A DNA stretch of 64,000 nt, taken from assembly GCA_950022295.1 (NCBI GenBank), contig OX465600.1, positions 292,251,782-292,315,781 on the forward strand. Reading direction: 5' to 3'. The notes beneath the pieces were generated by a model, which was given only the letters and a program-made list of their open reading frames with translations, did no database searches and was not told the DNA's origin. Positions 23,352-34,646 of the stretch are shown piece after piece (position 1 is the stretch's first letter; each line of letters starts with the position of its first letter). The position numbers and the translations under genes are program-made. The DNA comes from Bromus sterilis. Lineage: Eukaryota; Streptophyta; Magnoliopsida; Poales; Poaceae.

Positions 23352-26300
23352 TGTAACAACCCAGTTTTTGCAAAAAATAAAAATTTTGTTTTCGGTGTGA
23401 ATTGTTTGATTGCCTGATTTGTTTGCGGTGTTTGCATCCCCGATTTATTGATCGGTGATTATTTTTCCCCCTCTTATCTCGTACCGGACGGAGACCGACC
23501 CTTGCCACCCTGACACTCGACCTTTGCGACACCGGGTTTCACCCGATCACCGCCGCAAAAACCGCACGAGACCAGCCGCAGCCAACGGAACGAAAAACCC
23601 CGTTTAATAATTAAACGGGATATTTTTATAGCGCGCTGGAAAGTGTTTTCGGAACGGTTCCAGCGCGAGGTGAACGCCTCCGGCTCGATGTGCTGATCGC
23701 GCAGTTCGAAGTTTTACCCGAATCGGAGGTACTGCGGACCCCCGGCGGTCAGAAACGGGAGCACCGCGCGCGCGAGAGAAAAAACGAAGATGTTTTTGCA
23801 AACTGCCAGCCACCTGGGCTATATAAAGACCACCACACTCCCACCCATTTCTAGGGTTTCTCTAGCCAAAAATTGCAGCCACCCCCTCCACTTTGCCCAA
23901 TTTTGCCTCCCAGATCCCAAAACTTTTGGACTGTCGGATCGCGCGATCGGGTGGCCAGGATTGTGCCACGTCAGCTCTCCTCTCTCTCTCTGTCCAAGCC
24001 GCCTCTCCATGCCGTGGAGCCGCAGCCGCCGCCCGCGAGGACTCCGGCCACCGCGCGCCCCCGCCGGCACCTCTCCTCCCCCTCTCCCTCTCCTCTCCCT
24101 TCCCTCTCTCTCCCTCCTGACCTCGCCTCCTCTCGCCGCCTCGCAGGACGCAGCAACCACCGTGGCGCCATGGCTCCAAGGCCAAGCTCGCGTCGCCCCT
24201 GGAGGTTCTCCCCGCGCCACCCGAGGACGCCGCCGGACGGATCCGGCGACCCCGGCTGCGGATCCGCCGCGTCCTCGCCCCTGCTGCGCGCCGCCCCTGC
24301 AGCTGGCCGGCGAGCCATGCAGCCGCCGCCGCCGTGGCCCGTGCTGGAATCGGGAGGAGGCAGAGCCTCCCGCTCGCTCGCTGCCCCCACATGGGCCGGC
24401 CACATCCTCCAGGCCCAGCAGCAGCCAGCCGCCAGGCCCCCTCCAGCCAGGCCAGATGGGCCCCGAGCCCACGGGGTGAGCCAGCCCGTGCCCTGTCTTT
24501 TTTTATCTGCGCTCTGAATTTTTCACTAAGTCCTATTATTTATGTTGCTGATTCGATTCCGCGTTGACGATAGCAAGCAAACCGTAGCTCCGATGAACGT
24601 GCCCCCAAAACGAAAGTTGCTCGGTTTTGCGTGCTCTAGCTTTCGTATGTAGAAAGTTTTTCCGTTTGAGGTCGTCTTGATTGTGTATTTGTGTGCTGAA
24701 CAGGAAATCAGGCCGTTAAACTGCTACTTTTCTTGTTATGTGTTGCTGTTATTATTTTGTTGCAACTTTGCATGATGATTGTAACAAATCCATGAGGCCT
24801 ATTGCATTGATTCTTTCTCCTATGTGTTAAGCATGTGTACTTCAATTCCATGCTTTAACTTGCCATGTTTGGGTGCTTTAGCTGTATTAAATCTTTCTCC
24901 AAAGTGGTGATCCTGATGTTAATGTGCTGTTGTTGCTGAAACTGTTATTTTGTTGCAACTTCGGTCGACGAGTGTGTCGCGACCGTTTATCGGAATTGAG
25001 TGATTCCAATTGCATATTGTTAAGAATCATGTCTACTTTCATCCCATGTATTGCATCTTCATGTTACCATTACTGGTCATATAGTTATTTAGCTCCAAAG
25101 TTGCTATGCTGCTGTTTTTGACAGCCACCTCAGTTTTTCACTAAGTCTGTTACTTTGCGATGCCATGTTGTTTGCTTAATATCTTTTGATCTATGATGTC
25201 TTTTTGCATGATTCTTTTTGCCATGCCTTCCATGTCATGTATACTTTAATTGCAAGTCATTTGTGAGCATGTTTGCATTGATTAACCTGTTTATGCATTG
25301 CTCTAAAGTGTGCTTCGTGATGTTGGCAGTTTGTGCCCGTAATTTGTTTTGCTTATATCTTTTTAACCATAACTCCGTTTGGGGTGTTCTTTATATGTAA
25401 CTTGATTAGTTTTTCGTGTACCTTGTGTTTATGCTATTGTTTGCTGTTTTTAACCAACCTAAAATATGGTTTAGGGCAGAACAGTACCAAATCTTTTAAT
25501 CATCGTGCGGCACTTAGTGTTATGCCATGTTTAGGTTGTGCCTCACTTAAGTTGACTAGCATAGATAGTTTACTTTGTGCTTCACCTCTTGACATGTTTG
25601 TGTGCTATGCCATGCTTGCTTGAGTTGCCATGTTAATAACCGTTGGTTGATCACCTGTAGCTAAACAACTTGAACCACCGTAAACGTGCGGTATTCGTCG
25701 TGTGTGACCGATACCCCACTTAAACTATTAGTAACCGTTCTCGACGATAGATCCGTATCGCGTTGCCGTGCCGTGTGATGTCTTCTCGATCTTGTATTGC
25801 TCCGTAGTAATAGTGGTGCACCGTTGATTGCTTTCCAGTGTTTATCGTCTTGTGTGCTTCCGCGGGTACCTCTCGGAGACGATGCGAGCTTGCGATCGGC
25901 TACACCTTCGGAACCCGACTTATCAACAGGCAAGGACTATACATTACTTATGATCCATTCTATTTCAACCGGCGGTTTGCATGCTAGTCTAGGTTAGGTT
26001 CGATGTTTGATCCTACCACATGTTTACAGCCTATTTAAAACCGATACAGCCATGTCCCTTCCCAGCAAACCTTGTATTGCTATGTTACTATTGCTCGTTG
26101 CTCAGCCCCTGCTTCGTATGCATGCTTAGGATGCTACGATGTTACCATGTTACTCCTTGGTTTGGGATATCACATTATTATATTGTTATGGATGATATGA
26201 TTATTATAATGTTGACTACATTTGACGAAGGATGGAAGGTCTAGGCTATCCCGCCCCGACGCTTTGTTCCATTCGAGTCACCTAGGATCCGAGTTCCGGG

Positions 26301-27049
26301 TATTGGTTTTAAGACTGAGCGTGCCTAATCGCGTGTGGGATTTTATGGGGTCCCCTCTTCTTACCTACCTAGCTTCAAACATTTCTAGAGGTGGCCCGAG
26401 CTGATTTACCATTTGAAACCCGTGTGTGTGTTGGTCAGCTGCCAGTAGTTTTCAAACAACTCGGGCCAGCGGAGACTTAGTTCCTCTGCTGGTCCACACA
26501 TGGTGAGCTAGGGAAGTCCCCTGTTATATAGGTGAGACTAAACCCGACCTTGGCCATACGGAACAGTCCGATCCGAGAGCGTGGCCAGATTTTGGATTGG
26601 GTGTCGACTCCCCGGGGGCCACCCGGATCTGTTCGTTGTTAGTTAGAGGGACCTGTCGTTTCGGATCTCTTGGAATTAAATCATAAAATGGTTGCCTATA
26701 ATGGGTAGCAACTGAGAGAGATGGGCGAGCATGTGACGCCTCGTAATGGGCAGTTGGTACACCCCTGCAGGGTTAAATCTTTTCGAGAAGCCGTGTCCAC
26801 AGTTATGGACGACTTGAGACCTACTCCTTGTTCATAGACAACAACAACTGAGATAATCTTAATACAACTTGATCAACGTGTGTGTGTGCCTTGACTGCTT
26901 CTTCTTCGTCGGGATGCGAAGAGGAGGACAAGGATAGGATAGGTGTTATGTTTGCGTTGTAGTTGATAGCAAGACTTGTTGGAGGTGATTCCTCATCGAA
27001 TGCTTGGCTTCTTATCTTCCTCTCTAGATCGTTAGCCACTTCATAAATG

Positions 27050-29177
27050 TGTTGGGAAACGTAGTAGAAAACAAAAAAATTCGGCCTACGAATCAAGAAC
27101 CCAAGATCATCCAAGAAGATTGCATACAAGGTTTAGGTCTTTGCTCACCAACGGTTGCAGCGGAAGAAGAGTTGGTGAAGCGGGTGGACGTAGTGGAAGT
27201 ATATCTCGCAAGTTCTCCCACGAACAGTCCCTCGATCAATCCCACGAACAAGTCCCGCGATCTAGTCCCACAGACAAGTCCCATGAACAAGCTCCTCGAA
27301 GAAGGGTCGAAGGTACAACCCCTCCATTAGTATCCACACATCCCGTAGCAGCAATCCAGCAGCGCTCCGCCGTCCAGAGATGAACGCCACCGAGAAAACT
27401 AGAGGGAGAAAACCCTAACGGATTCCGATCTAGAACAACGTCTAAACCGGGGTCTAATTGTGGAGCAACGGGGTTTAGAGGAGGGAGGGTGGCGCATAGG
27501 CCTTGGGGACAAGTTGTGCTGCGCCCCCCACCCCTCCCCCACATTATATAGGTGGCCAAGAGGCCCTTGGGGCGCAATAAGTGGGGTGGGGAGTCCAACT
27601 TGGACTCCCAAACCTCCCAAACCTTCCCACCGGAAACCTGCCATATTGGAGAGTTGGACTTTCCACCTGGAGGGGGATTCCTTCCCCTTGGTGCGCCCCC
27701 ACCCCTTGGCCGGCCAGGGAAGCCTAGGTGGCTTGCCCCCCAAGGCTAGGGGCGCAGGGGAGTGGGTGGTACAGCCCGGAACCTTCCGGAACCTTCCATG
27801 ACCTTCTAGAAGCTTCCGGGACCTTCCGGGACATACCGGGGCCGTTTCGGGACATTCCAGACACTTCTGGAGCACTTCCAGGACCTTCCGAGACCGTTCT
27901 CGGACGTTCCGGAGCCATCCGGATAGTTTCCAAGACCATCCGAGTTACAGTTTAAGCCACCCAATGACCGCGAAGGTTGTCGGTACGCCCATCGATTATC
28001 CAGAAACTATTCCGGTTGATCCAGGACTTCCCCAGTACCATTCTCATATGATTCGAAAACACCTGGGACTACTCCAGAGTGATCCGGACATATCCTTAAA
28101 TACCCAGAACTACTTCTGGTGCCCTTATGAACAATTCCATAAATCTCCGGAACTACTTCCGGTACCCGTATGAACTATTCTGCTTTGCTTCCACTAAACC
28201 TTCTACCATACTAGTATTCTAACAGACTATTGCTCGTTAAGTGTGTGACCCAATAGGTTCGGTATAATGCGGACATGACTCAGAACATCTTCCGGACATA
28301 GGTCAACAGCCTTTTGTCAATAGCCAATAATCAACAGCGGAGCCATGGACACCCATGTTGACTCCCGCACATACACGAAGAAACTTCGAGTGAACCATTA
28401 TGTTTAGTCATGTACCATTCCCTTTGCTTCGCGATATATGACAAAGTTAGAGGAGAGAATTTTGGCACCCATGTGTAACAACTTATTGAACACAAGCCAC
28501 TCGTTATCCTCTTTGCTAGTTCGTCCATTTTCTCGTTATCGTATTCCGGTATCCCCGTGACTGAATCACAATGCGTCTGGCCAGACTATAATGGATACCG
28601 TCATACCGAGTGGGCCCGAAGTGAATATCTTCTTCATCGTGAAGGAGCAAATCCCATTCTTGAACTATCACAGTCACTAGCCACACCATCTGACATACCT
28701 AGAACTTATTTTACTACTTCCCATTTACGGGAGGATTCATCTAAGAACCAAAGCATGTCTTCCTGTGTGAAGCAACTGGATACTCTCATGGTCTAAGGAA
28801 TTACGTATATGATAACATTTCATGATATGACTTATAACGTAGTTACGATGTGATCTCTAAGTATATCATTCAATACTGGGGTCGGTTCAACATCATTGTT
28901 CTGCTAACAATATGTTCCCATTGCTACTGACATCCTTGTTACAAGAACAATGTCCCTGATTAAGAAAACGTAATCATCAGTTAGCACATGAGCTGGTCTT
29001 AGAGGCTAAACCAGGAACTCTTGGTGTTTACATTTCCACACATGCAAATGAGTTTTCTTCTGAATCTCACAGTCAGGGTCATTGCAATTATAGCACAGAA
29101 ATATAAACATTAATTATGAACGTAGAAATATATATATAATAACATTTTATTATTGCCTCTAGGGCATATTTCCAACA
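27050..29177 (-). mobile_element. Copia (BARE/Angela-like) solo LTR nested in the Gypsy LTR
   Basis: On the minus strand it starts TGTTGGAAATATGCCCTAGAG (29177) and ends in CCCAACA (27050). Perfect AAATG target duplications lie at 27045-27049 and 29178-29182. It is 2128 bp with no internal domain, so a solo LTR. The start sequence is that of Triticeae BARE/Angela-group Copia elements. Short frames inside (27049-27955) are not genes. Confidence 0.9.
27770..28165. repeat. Degenerate 'ttccgga' array inside the Copia LTR
   Basis: Some two dozen short phrases such as 'ccttccgggac', 'cttccagga', 'ttccggagc' and 'gaactacttccggt' follow one another with 10-12-bp spacing, many of them palindromic around ccgg. 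A known style of internal LTR repeat in this group. Confidence 0.75.
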
Positions 29178-29708
29178 AAATGCTAGTGCGGCAGCAACCT
29201 CACCACTTACCTCTTCCTTACCGTAAACTACTAGTTGTCCTAGAATGACGAGTGATGAAGTCCTTGCTGGGTCAGATGACCACTACAGTTGGATGCTGAG
29301 TACCTCTGTACTCATGATACTACCCCCAAACTCTTTTCAGGGTTCTGATCGACAACAGGTATGGTGATCAACGTTTCACGTGGAGACTCGACGACGACTA
29401 GTTAGGCGGATCCCGGCGGAGGGCCTGGACCCGTATGGTTATGGGATCGATGTTTTCTCTTTGCCAGTAGGCATTTGTTTGTAGTCTGTACTCAGACATG
29501 TATCTTCCGTTGTTGTATTGTATTTGAGGCAGTTGTATGCCGATTGTATGAGATGTTGTATCCTTGTATTTGTAATGTTGTGATATCATGTTGGAAATCC
29601 GGGGCATATGGCTTTGTCATATGTCGCGATGGAACCGATATGTGCTTCGTCCCCGGATCTGGGTGGAAACACTTAGATCTGGAACAATACCGCATATCGG
29701 GCCTTAAA

Positions 29709-30403
29709 AAAACGCCGATTCAATAGTGATCATTTACCGTTTTGGTCAATTTTTGTAATGAGACTTGTGTTTTTCATTTTTATTTCATTTACTTATACTT
29801 ATATTATGAAAATGTATCAAATATAGAGATGTATATAAAAATATCCTTTGTTTTGTAATGTTGATCGTGCATTGAAAAATTATTTGGTGAGTGTTAAAAA
29901 AAATTCAGGAAGTTTGTTTTTATATTTTTTTAAATATCTGAGATATATTCAATATTCAATTATATTTTGAAAATCTTCATGTAATGTTTAAAAAATAATG
30001 TATACAAAAAAATTTATGACATTAAGAAAATCACAACACTGAAAATATTTTTGGACGTTCTTACATATGTTCATCATACTTTTGAAAATTGTTCAACGTT
30101 TGCTTAACAAATGTTCGCCTTGTATTTAAGTAATGTTTGTGTAATTTTAAAAAGCTTGATGATCATTTTTTTACTCATTTGAAGATAATGTTGATACTGT
30201 TTTGAAAAATAATAAAAACATATTTGTTAAAATATTCATTGTGTATTAAAAATGGTCAATGTTCATTTTTTTAAAGGTTCACCATGTATTTTATAAAATG
30301 TTCAAAATATATTTGAAAAGTGCTTAATGTGTATCTAAAAAGTTCAACCTACATAATAAAAATGCTCAATGTGTATTTACGAAAGGTCCACAAATTATTT
30401 GAA

Positions 30404-30435
<32 letters not shown>

Positions 30436-30960
30436 TAATAGAAAATCTCAACTAGAAAACCGATGGAAACATACATAGAAAACACACAGAAAATGAAAAA
30501 TACAAATACAAGAAAATCGACAGGAAAACACTGAAAACAAGAAATGTAGGTAAGGTTCTAAAACCAGGGCAAGATGACTACATCCACATGTAAGTGAGAC
30601 ATATCCTTTGCGCCCTCATCAGCAACCATCTATTGTCAACTACATGCATGTAGGATTTTTAGGCCAGACCTTCTATTGCATCATCCCCTAAAAATCCTAC
30701 TCCATGTACTAGCAGCTTTCATTCGAAAAGTTGTCTCATCCCTTGTAGTACAAATCTAAAAGCATGTTATCCCTTTTTCTTTTACAATACGCTGATGTCA
30801 TATCATATTTTTCTTTTACTATACTTTGATGGCGTATCAAATTTCTATGGAAGGCGACAAAACGATTTGTAAGAGACCAATGCCACTAACAACATTCACA
30901 CCTTTTGACCATTTTAACCACACCTAAAGAGGCCAATGCCTAACTACTCACAGAAACATC
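29709..30960 (+). repeat. Segmental duplicate, copy C, right part
   Basis: Resumes at 'aacgccgattcaatagtg', which matches copy B at about 20298, and runs through the 'aaaatgttca' field to 'ggcgacaaaacgatttgtaag' (about 30855) and 'cctaactactcacag' (about 30950). This confirms that the 23352-29708 LTR was inserted into an already duplicated segment. Confidence 0.8.
30404..30431. repeat. (AT)n microsatellite
   Basis: An uninterrupted AT dinucleotide run of about 14 units inside copy C. Copy B has only a short 'atatata' at the matching place (about 20980). Confidence 0.9.
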
Positions 30961-31107
30961 AAGACATACCCGCTTCCTTCCATGCCTTCAACTTATCCGT
31001 TATAAAGATAGTATCAAGGAAAAGATATATTAGATGCAGTTGTGATGTGATCATACAACACTAATAATAGAATTAGAACTCATCCATAGCTATTGATTGC
31101 ATCTCCA

Positions 31108-33103
31108 TTATGTTTTAAGCTTACGGAAGGTCATAACTGCACCGTCCATTGGTCTTGGATGTGGAAGGTAATTGATCTTTGCATCAGGATTCAATAGCTC
31201 CCATCTATAAAACAATTAATCATACATCAAACGAGGATCAAATGCCAAAATTAAATCAAGCAAATAAATTATACGGATCTCATATTGGTGATTAAATAGG
31301 ATTTTAAGTATTGTATATCATGACTCACTCATAACCAATTGAGAGGTGATGGAGCATGATGGTGATCTGCAACTTGGCGAGCATGTTGCCGGCACAAATC
31401 CTGTACCCGCCGCCGAATGCTTGGTACGTCCCTGGCTTGGTCGGTACCTGCATCATCCATCAACTTATTTGTTAAAAATCGATGCGTACACGATGAAGTT
31501 GCATTCATGATCAACGAGAGCAAAACGACAGCTTACATCCCATCTGTCGGGGCTGAAGGTGAGGGGGTCTTGGTAGTAGACGGGGTCGGTGTGCAGCGAC
31601 CTTACCCACACAAGCACCGGCCACCCCGTCGGGATTGTGTACCCGCCATACTCCACGTCTCGGTTCGCCACGCGGTGCACCATCGGCGCAACGTTGGCCA
31701 TCCGGATTGTTTCTTCCACCACCTTCGCGGTGTACTTCATCCTCGGGAGGTCGTCATGGGTGATCAACAAGGAACCGCCTTTGCTTTCGCTCACCGCCTT
31801 GTTCTCCTCCCTTAGCTTAGAGAGGGCGGCAGGGGATTTGGCGAGGTGGTAGGCAGCCCACATGATGGCGCTTGCGGTGGACTCGTAGCCCGCGATGACG
31901 AGGTTGACCATGTTGTCCACCACCTCCTCATCGCTCAGCCTGTTCCCCTGCTCGTCCTTTGTACGCATCAGCCCGCTCATGAGATCATCGCACTCCTTGC
32001 TCGCCTTCTTCCTCGCCTCCAGCTCTTGTCGAAACACCGCATTTAGCTTCCGACGGCACTGCAATGAAATCAAATGTTTGTGCGGTTATTTTCCGCATTT
32101 CTATATTCTCTCCGGTTCGGTGTGTAGGGCTCGATAGAAAAAATCGTTTTACTGCTATATAAGTGAATTTATTTTAAGACGTGTTGTGTTACTAGCTAAG
32201 TTACTGCTACACACCTGATCGGAGGAAGTAACAACAAATAGCAAACATACTATATTACCTTGCGAGCGCTATGAAGTGCTGTCCCTGGAAAATCCAAAGG
32301 GATTGCCCTTAGGCCGGCAAGCAGGGTGCCAAACCACTGGTCGATCTGCTCCGTCAATGGCGACGGCTCCATGCTTATGAACATCTTGCATATGTTGGCG
32401 AATGTCACCTGTCCGGTTTAAGAAGTAAATCAATGTCGACCGAGAAGAAAACCAATGCATGCATGGCTGCATGCTCAGCATGAACTGGCTAATCGCTAAT
32501 GAAGTAATCTCTTACTTTCTTCATCTCGGTGGCTGCCACGATGGTCCCCTTGTCTGCCCACGCCGCCAGCGCCGCCACGACGCGCGGCTGCACGACGGCG
32601 GCAATGGTCCGGAGCGAGCTGGGCCGGTTGATGGCGGTGATGATGAACCCGCGGAGCCTGGCGTGGCTGGCGCCCTCCACGTTCACCAGGGACTTGTTGC
32701 CGATGAGCTCCGGCACGGGCCACCGTATGCCGAAGTTTTCGGCGGACTGGAACACGAACTTGTTGGCCGCCGGCGAGCACACGATGACGGCGGGGGAGCC
32801 GAAGAGGTGCGTCCGGTAGACGCCGGCCCCGGCGCCGTGCGCGCGCCTCTTGGCGGCGATGAAGTCGTCCGGGCGGCGCGCGCGCTTGAAGTGCCAGAGA
32901 AAGGAAAGTGTCTCACCAAGGAAGGGCAGACCCATGTGGCCCGGCGGGAGGCGGCGCGTGCCGCCGTGCCTGAGGAAGAAGACGGCGCGGTACCACACGT
33001 CGGCGGAGTGCCATGCGGCGAGGCAGAGCAGCGGGACGGCTCCGAGGACGAGGCCCAGCGTCCATGCCCACTCACCCACACCTCCTCCCACTGCTATCGC
33101 CAT
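31108..33103 (-). CDS. Cytochrome P450, CYP88/CYP729-like (CYP85 clan), 491 aa, five exons
   Basis: Exons on the minus strand: 33103-32516, 32408-32259, 32058-31537, 31447-31329 and 31204-31108, with GT/AG borders and intron phases 0, 0, 0, 2. The joined frame is open from ATG to TAA. Seen in the protein: an N-terminal membrane anchor (about residues 12-32), a proline hinge RLPPGHMGLPFLGE, I-helix AGYEST (302-307), K-helix ETIR (362-365), FSPDRW (414-419) and the heme loop FGGGYRICAG (431-440, Cys438). The overall pattern, including RRPDDFI and the MKYTAKVVEETIRMAN region, resembles CYP88-type enzymes (ent-kaurenoic acid oxidase and related triterpenoid oxidases) and monocot CYP729. Such enzymes work on the ER and oxidise diterpenoid or triterpenoid substrates. 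The exact substrate cannot be read from sequence. All key residues are intact, so it is probably functional. Segmental repeat copy C lies 3' of it and a Helitron lies 5'. Confidence 0.9.
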
Positions 33104-33850
33104 TGATCTGCTGCTGCTGCAGAACTGGAGACGACGATGGAGGTATATGTAGGAACGAGAGAGGATTCCCAGCGGCTGATTCGTTACCGTGTGTAGGCAG
33201 ATGGGAACAAACTAATGGGAAAAGGTCTCGCTCAGTCGGCGGATCGTGCGCGACGCGCCGACCGCCTTGGCGATGGTTGAATGATCTCTAATCAAACGGC
33301 TCTACGATACATAATTTTTTTTGTTTTGCTTTGCAACAAGGTTTTTGTTGCATTGATTCAAAGGCAACAAGAGCCTTCTTAAGAAGTCACGCGGTGTATT
33401 GATTAGATTATAAAAATACTCAAAACCATGAAAAAAAAAGCTTCTAAAGTTTTGTAGCCGAGGTTTTCAATTTACGATAAACCAAATACAACAAAGTTTT
33501 TGTTGCAAAGTGATTGATATCGAAGACATTGTTGAAAAACTCGTAGGTGGCGGATTATTCCCATACATCGCCTCTAACCAATTGAGTTTGGGAACAAACT
33601 AATTAATCTAGCAAGCTACCTGGCCACGTCATGTGACCACGTCAAATTATACGAATATAAAAGTACTCGTGCATTGCATGATTATTCCGGCTGCCGGATT
33701 CCGTGTGTACACTCGCAGCTAAGTTCCAAGGCCGATCGAGCATTTGTTCAAAAAAAAAGGCCAATCGAGCACTCACTCATTAAATGTACTTAATTAGTGT
33801 ATGTCTGATGAAACATGCTGGGTCAACGTTAATTAGTTCGACCAGATGCA
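33104..33850 (-). promoter_or_regulatory. 5' flank of the P450 gene
   Basis: Contains a trinucleotide run (ctgctgctgctgc, 33108-33120) in the probable 5' UTR. 'gcaacaaggtttttgttgca' (33332-33351) is a self-complementary stretch, and a 'caacaaagtttttgttgca' relative lies near 33489. No convincing TATA box was found. A Helitron end lies only 748 bp upstream of the start codon. Confidence 0.35.
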
Positions 33851-34169
33851 TCTATACCTAATAATAAAGGAGGTGGCTTTGTTAGTCCATCTTAGCTACG
33901 TATTTTATAAAAAGATCCTTCACTTTTTAATTAATTAACCCGCAATCCTTTAGTAATTTAAGTGAAAAACGATTCGTCCATTGCGTGCGGCGTATTCTTT
34001 TTGGTCCGTCTATGTGTTGCCAATTGGGCCTACGACCGCGCTCGTTTGTTCTGGGTGCCACCTGGGCATACGACCACGCTAAGCCAAGCGTGATTGGGCT
34101 TCTGGCCGTGCAAAAATAATTTCGCTCCCTAACATACTAGTCTGGTCACCAATTAATACTGTATTAATA

Positions 34170-34212
34170 GTCCCACATCGTTACTTTATGCTACGTCACA
34201 CCAATTTATATA
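34170..34212 (+). promoter_or_regulatory. Plant snRNA-type promoter: USE plus TATA at Pol III spacing
   Basis: GTCCCACATCG at 34170-34180 is a perfect match to the plant upstream sequence element RTCCCACATCG. TTTATATA at 34205-34212 is the TATA box. The 24-bp gap is that of Pol III-type genes (U6, U3, 7SL); Pol II-type snRNA genes have about 10 bp more. It lies inside the Helitron. Confidence 0.6.
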
Positions 34213-34235
34213 CACAAGGAGTTGCAAGAATCAAC

Positions 34236-34646
34236 AGACCGAGGCATTAGAGAGAGGGTGAGCTGGGGTTCCGTCTACCAAAAGAAAGATGAAGAAATTA
34301 AGTTCCCCGGCAATCATGCATATACCAAAGTTAAGATAAATCAAGGTGTGGGGACATGCGTGTGTGTGCGCGTACCCAAACGAAAATTGAGGTGCATAGT
34401 TACCTATACCAAATAACAAGGAGCAGCTTCGCCTTATCAAAATTAAGCCTGGGAGAATCAATATATGCCGGCTTCTGCCATGGGCGTGTCCGGAAGCTTC
34501 GAAAGCGCGGCGCTGCACACCTCAGCCTCGGATGTGCTCGCTTCAATGTCTTAACGAGTGCCCTAGCAGTGGACCAGAGAGGGGTAGGGAAAAACAATTA
34601 AGAAGAAGAGAAACTCATGGGAAAAATAATTGAAAATCTTCTTTTT
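34236..34646 (+). ncRNA. Possible Pol III transcript (unidentified)
   Basis: If the USE/TATA pair works, transcription would start roughly 25 bp after the TATA box. The first run of four or more T on this strand is at 34642-34646, so a transcript of about 400 nt is possible. The second half (34470-34590) is GC-rich and can form short stems. It does not look like U6, U3 or 7SL to me. It may be a decayed or chimeric snRNA-type gene caught by the Helitron. Confidence 0.25.

Larger units (their letters stand above)
23352..29708 (+). mobile_element. Gypsy-type solo LTR of about 4.2 kb (interrupted)
   Basis: It begins TGTAACAACCCAG at 23352, directly after AAAAC (23347-23351). It ends at 29708 before a second AAAAC (29709-29713), after which copy C resumes. 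The terminal CA appears as AA. No gag, pol or primer-binding site is present, so this is a solo LTR. Subtracting the nested Copia LTR and its 5-bp duplication leaves about 4224 bp. It contains a GC-rich block (23900-24480) that is open in several frames on both strands, and the phrase 'agccgtgtccac' (26791) shared with the LTR at 58509-62760. Confidence 0.75.

Noticed and set aside
23790..24567. Long overlapping open frames on both strands (over 200 codons)
   Set aside because: They lie in a GC-rich block of a solo LTR, overlap in several frames and give low-complexity Pro/Arg/Ser text. GC-rich sequence lacks stops by chance.
27049..27955. Cluster of frames on both strands
   Set aside because: All inside a Copia solo LTR with perfect target duplications; no coding features.
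31417..32137. Plus-strand frames up to 132 codons
   Set aside because: Antisense of P450 exons 3 and 4, which have clear motifs and splice sites.
32459..33291. 215-codon plus-strand frame
   Set aside because: Antisense shadow of GC-rich P450 exon 1.
34236..34560. 7SL RNA identity for the putative Pol III transcript
   Set aside because: A short 'gagctggggtt' resembles the 7SL 5' region, but it lies too far from the TATA box and the rest does not match.
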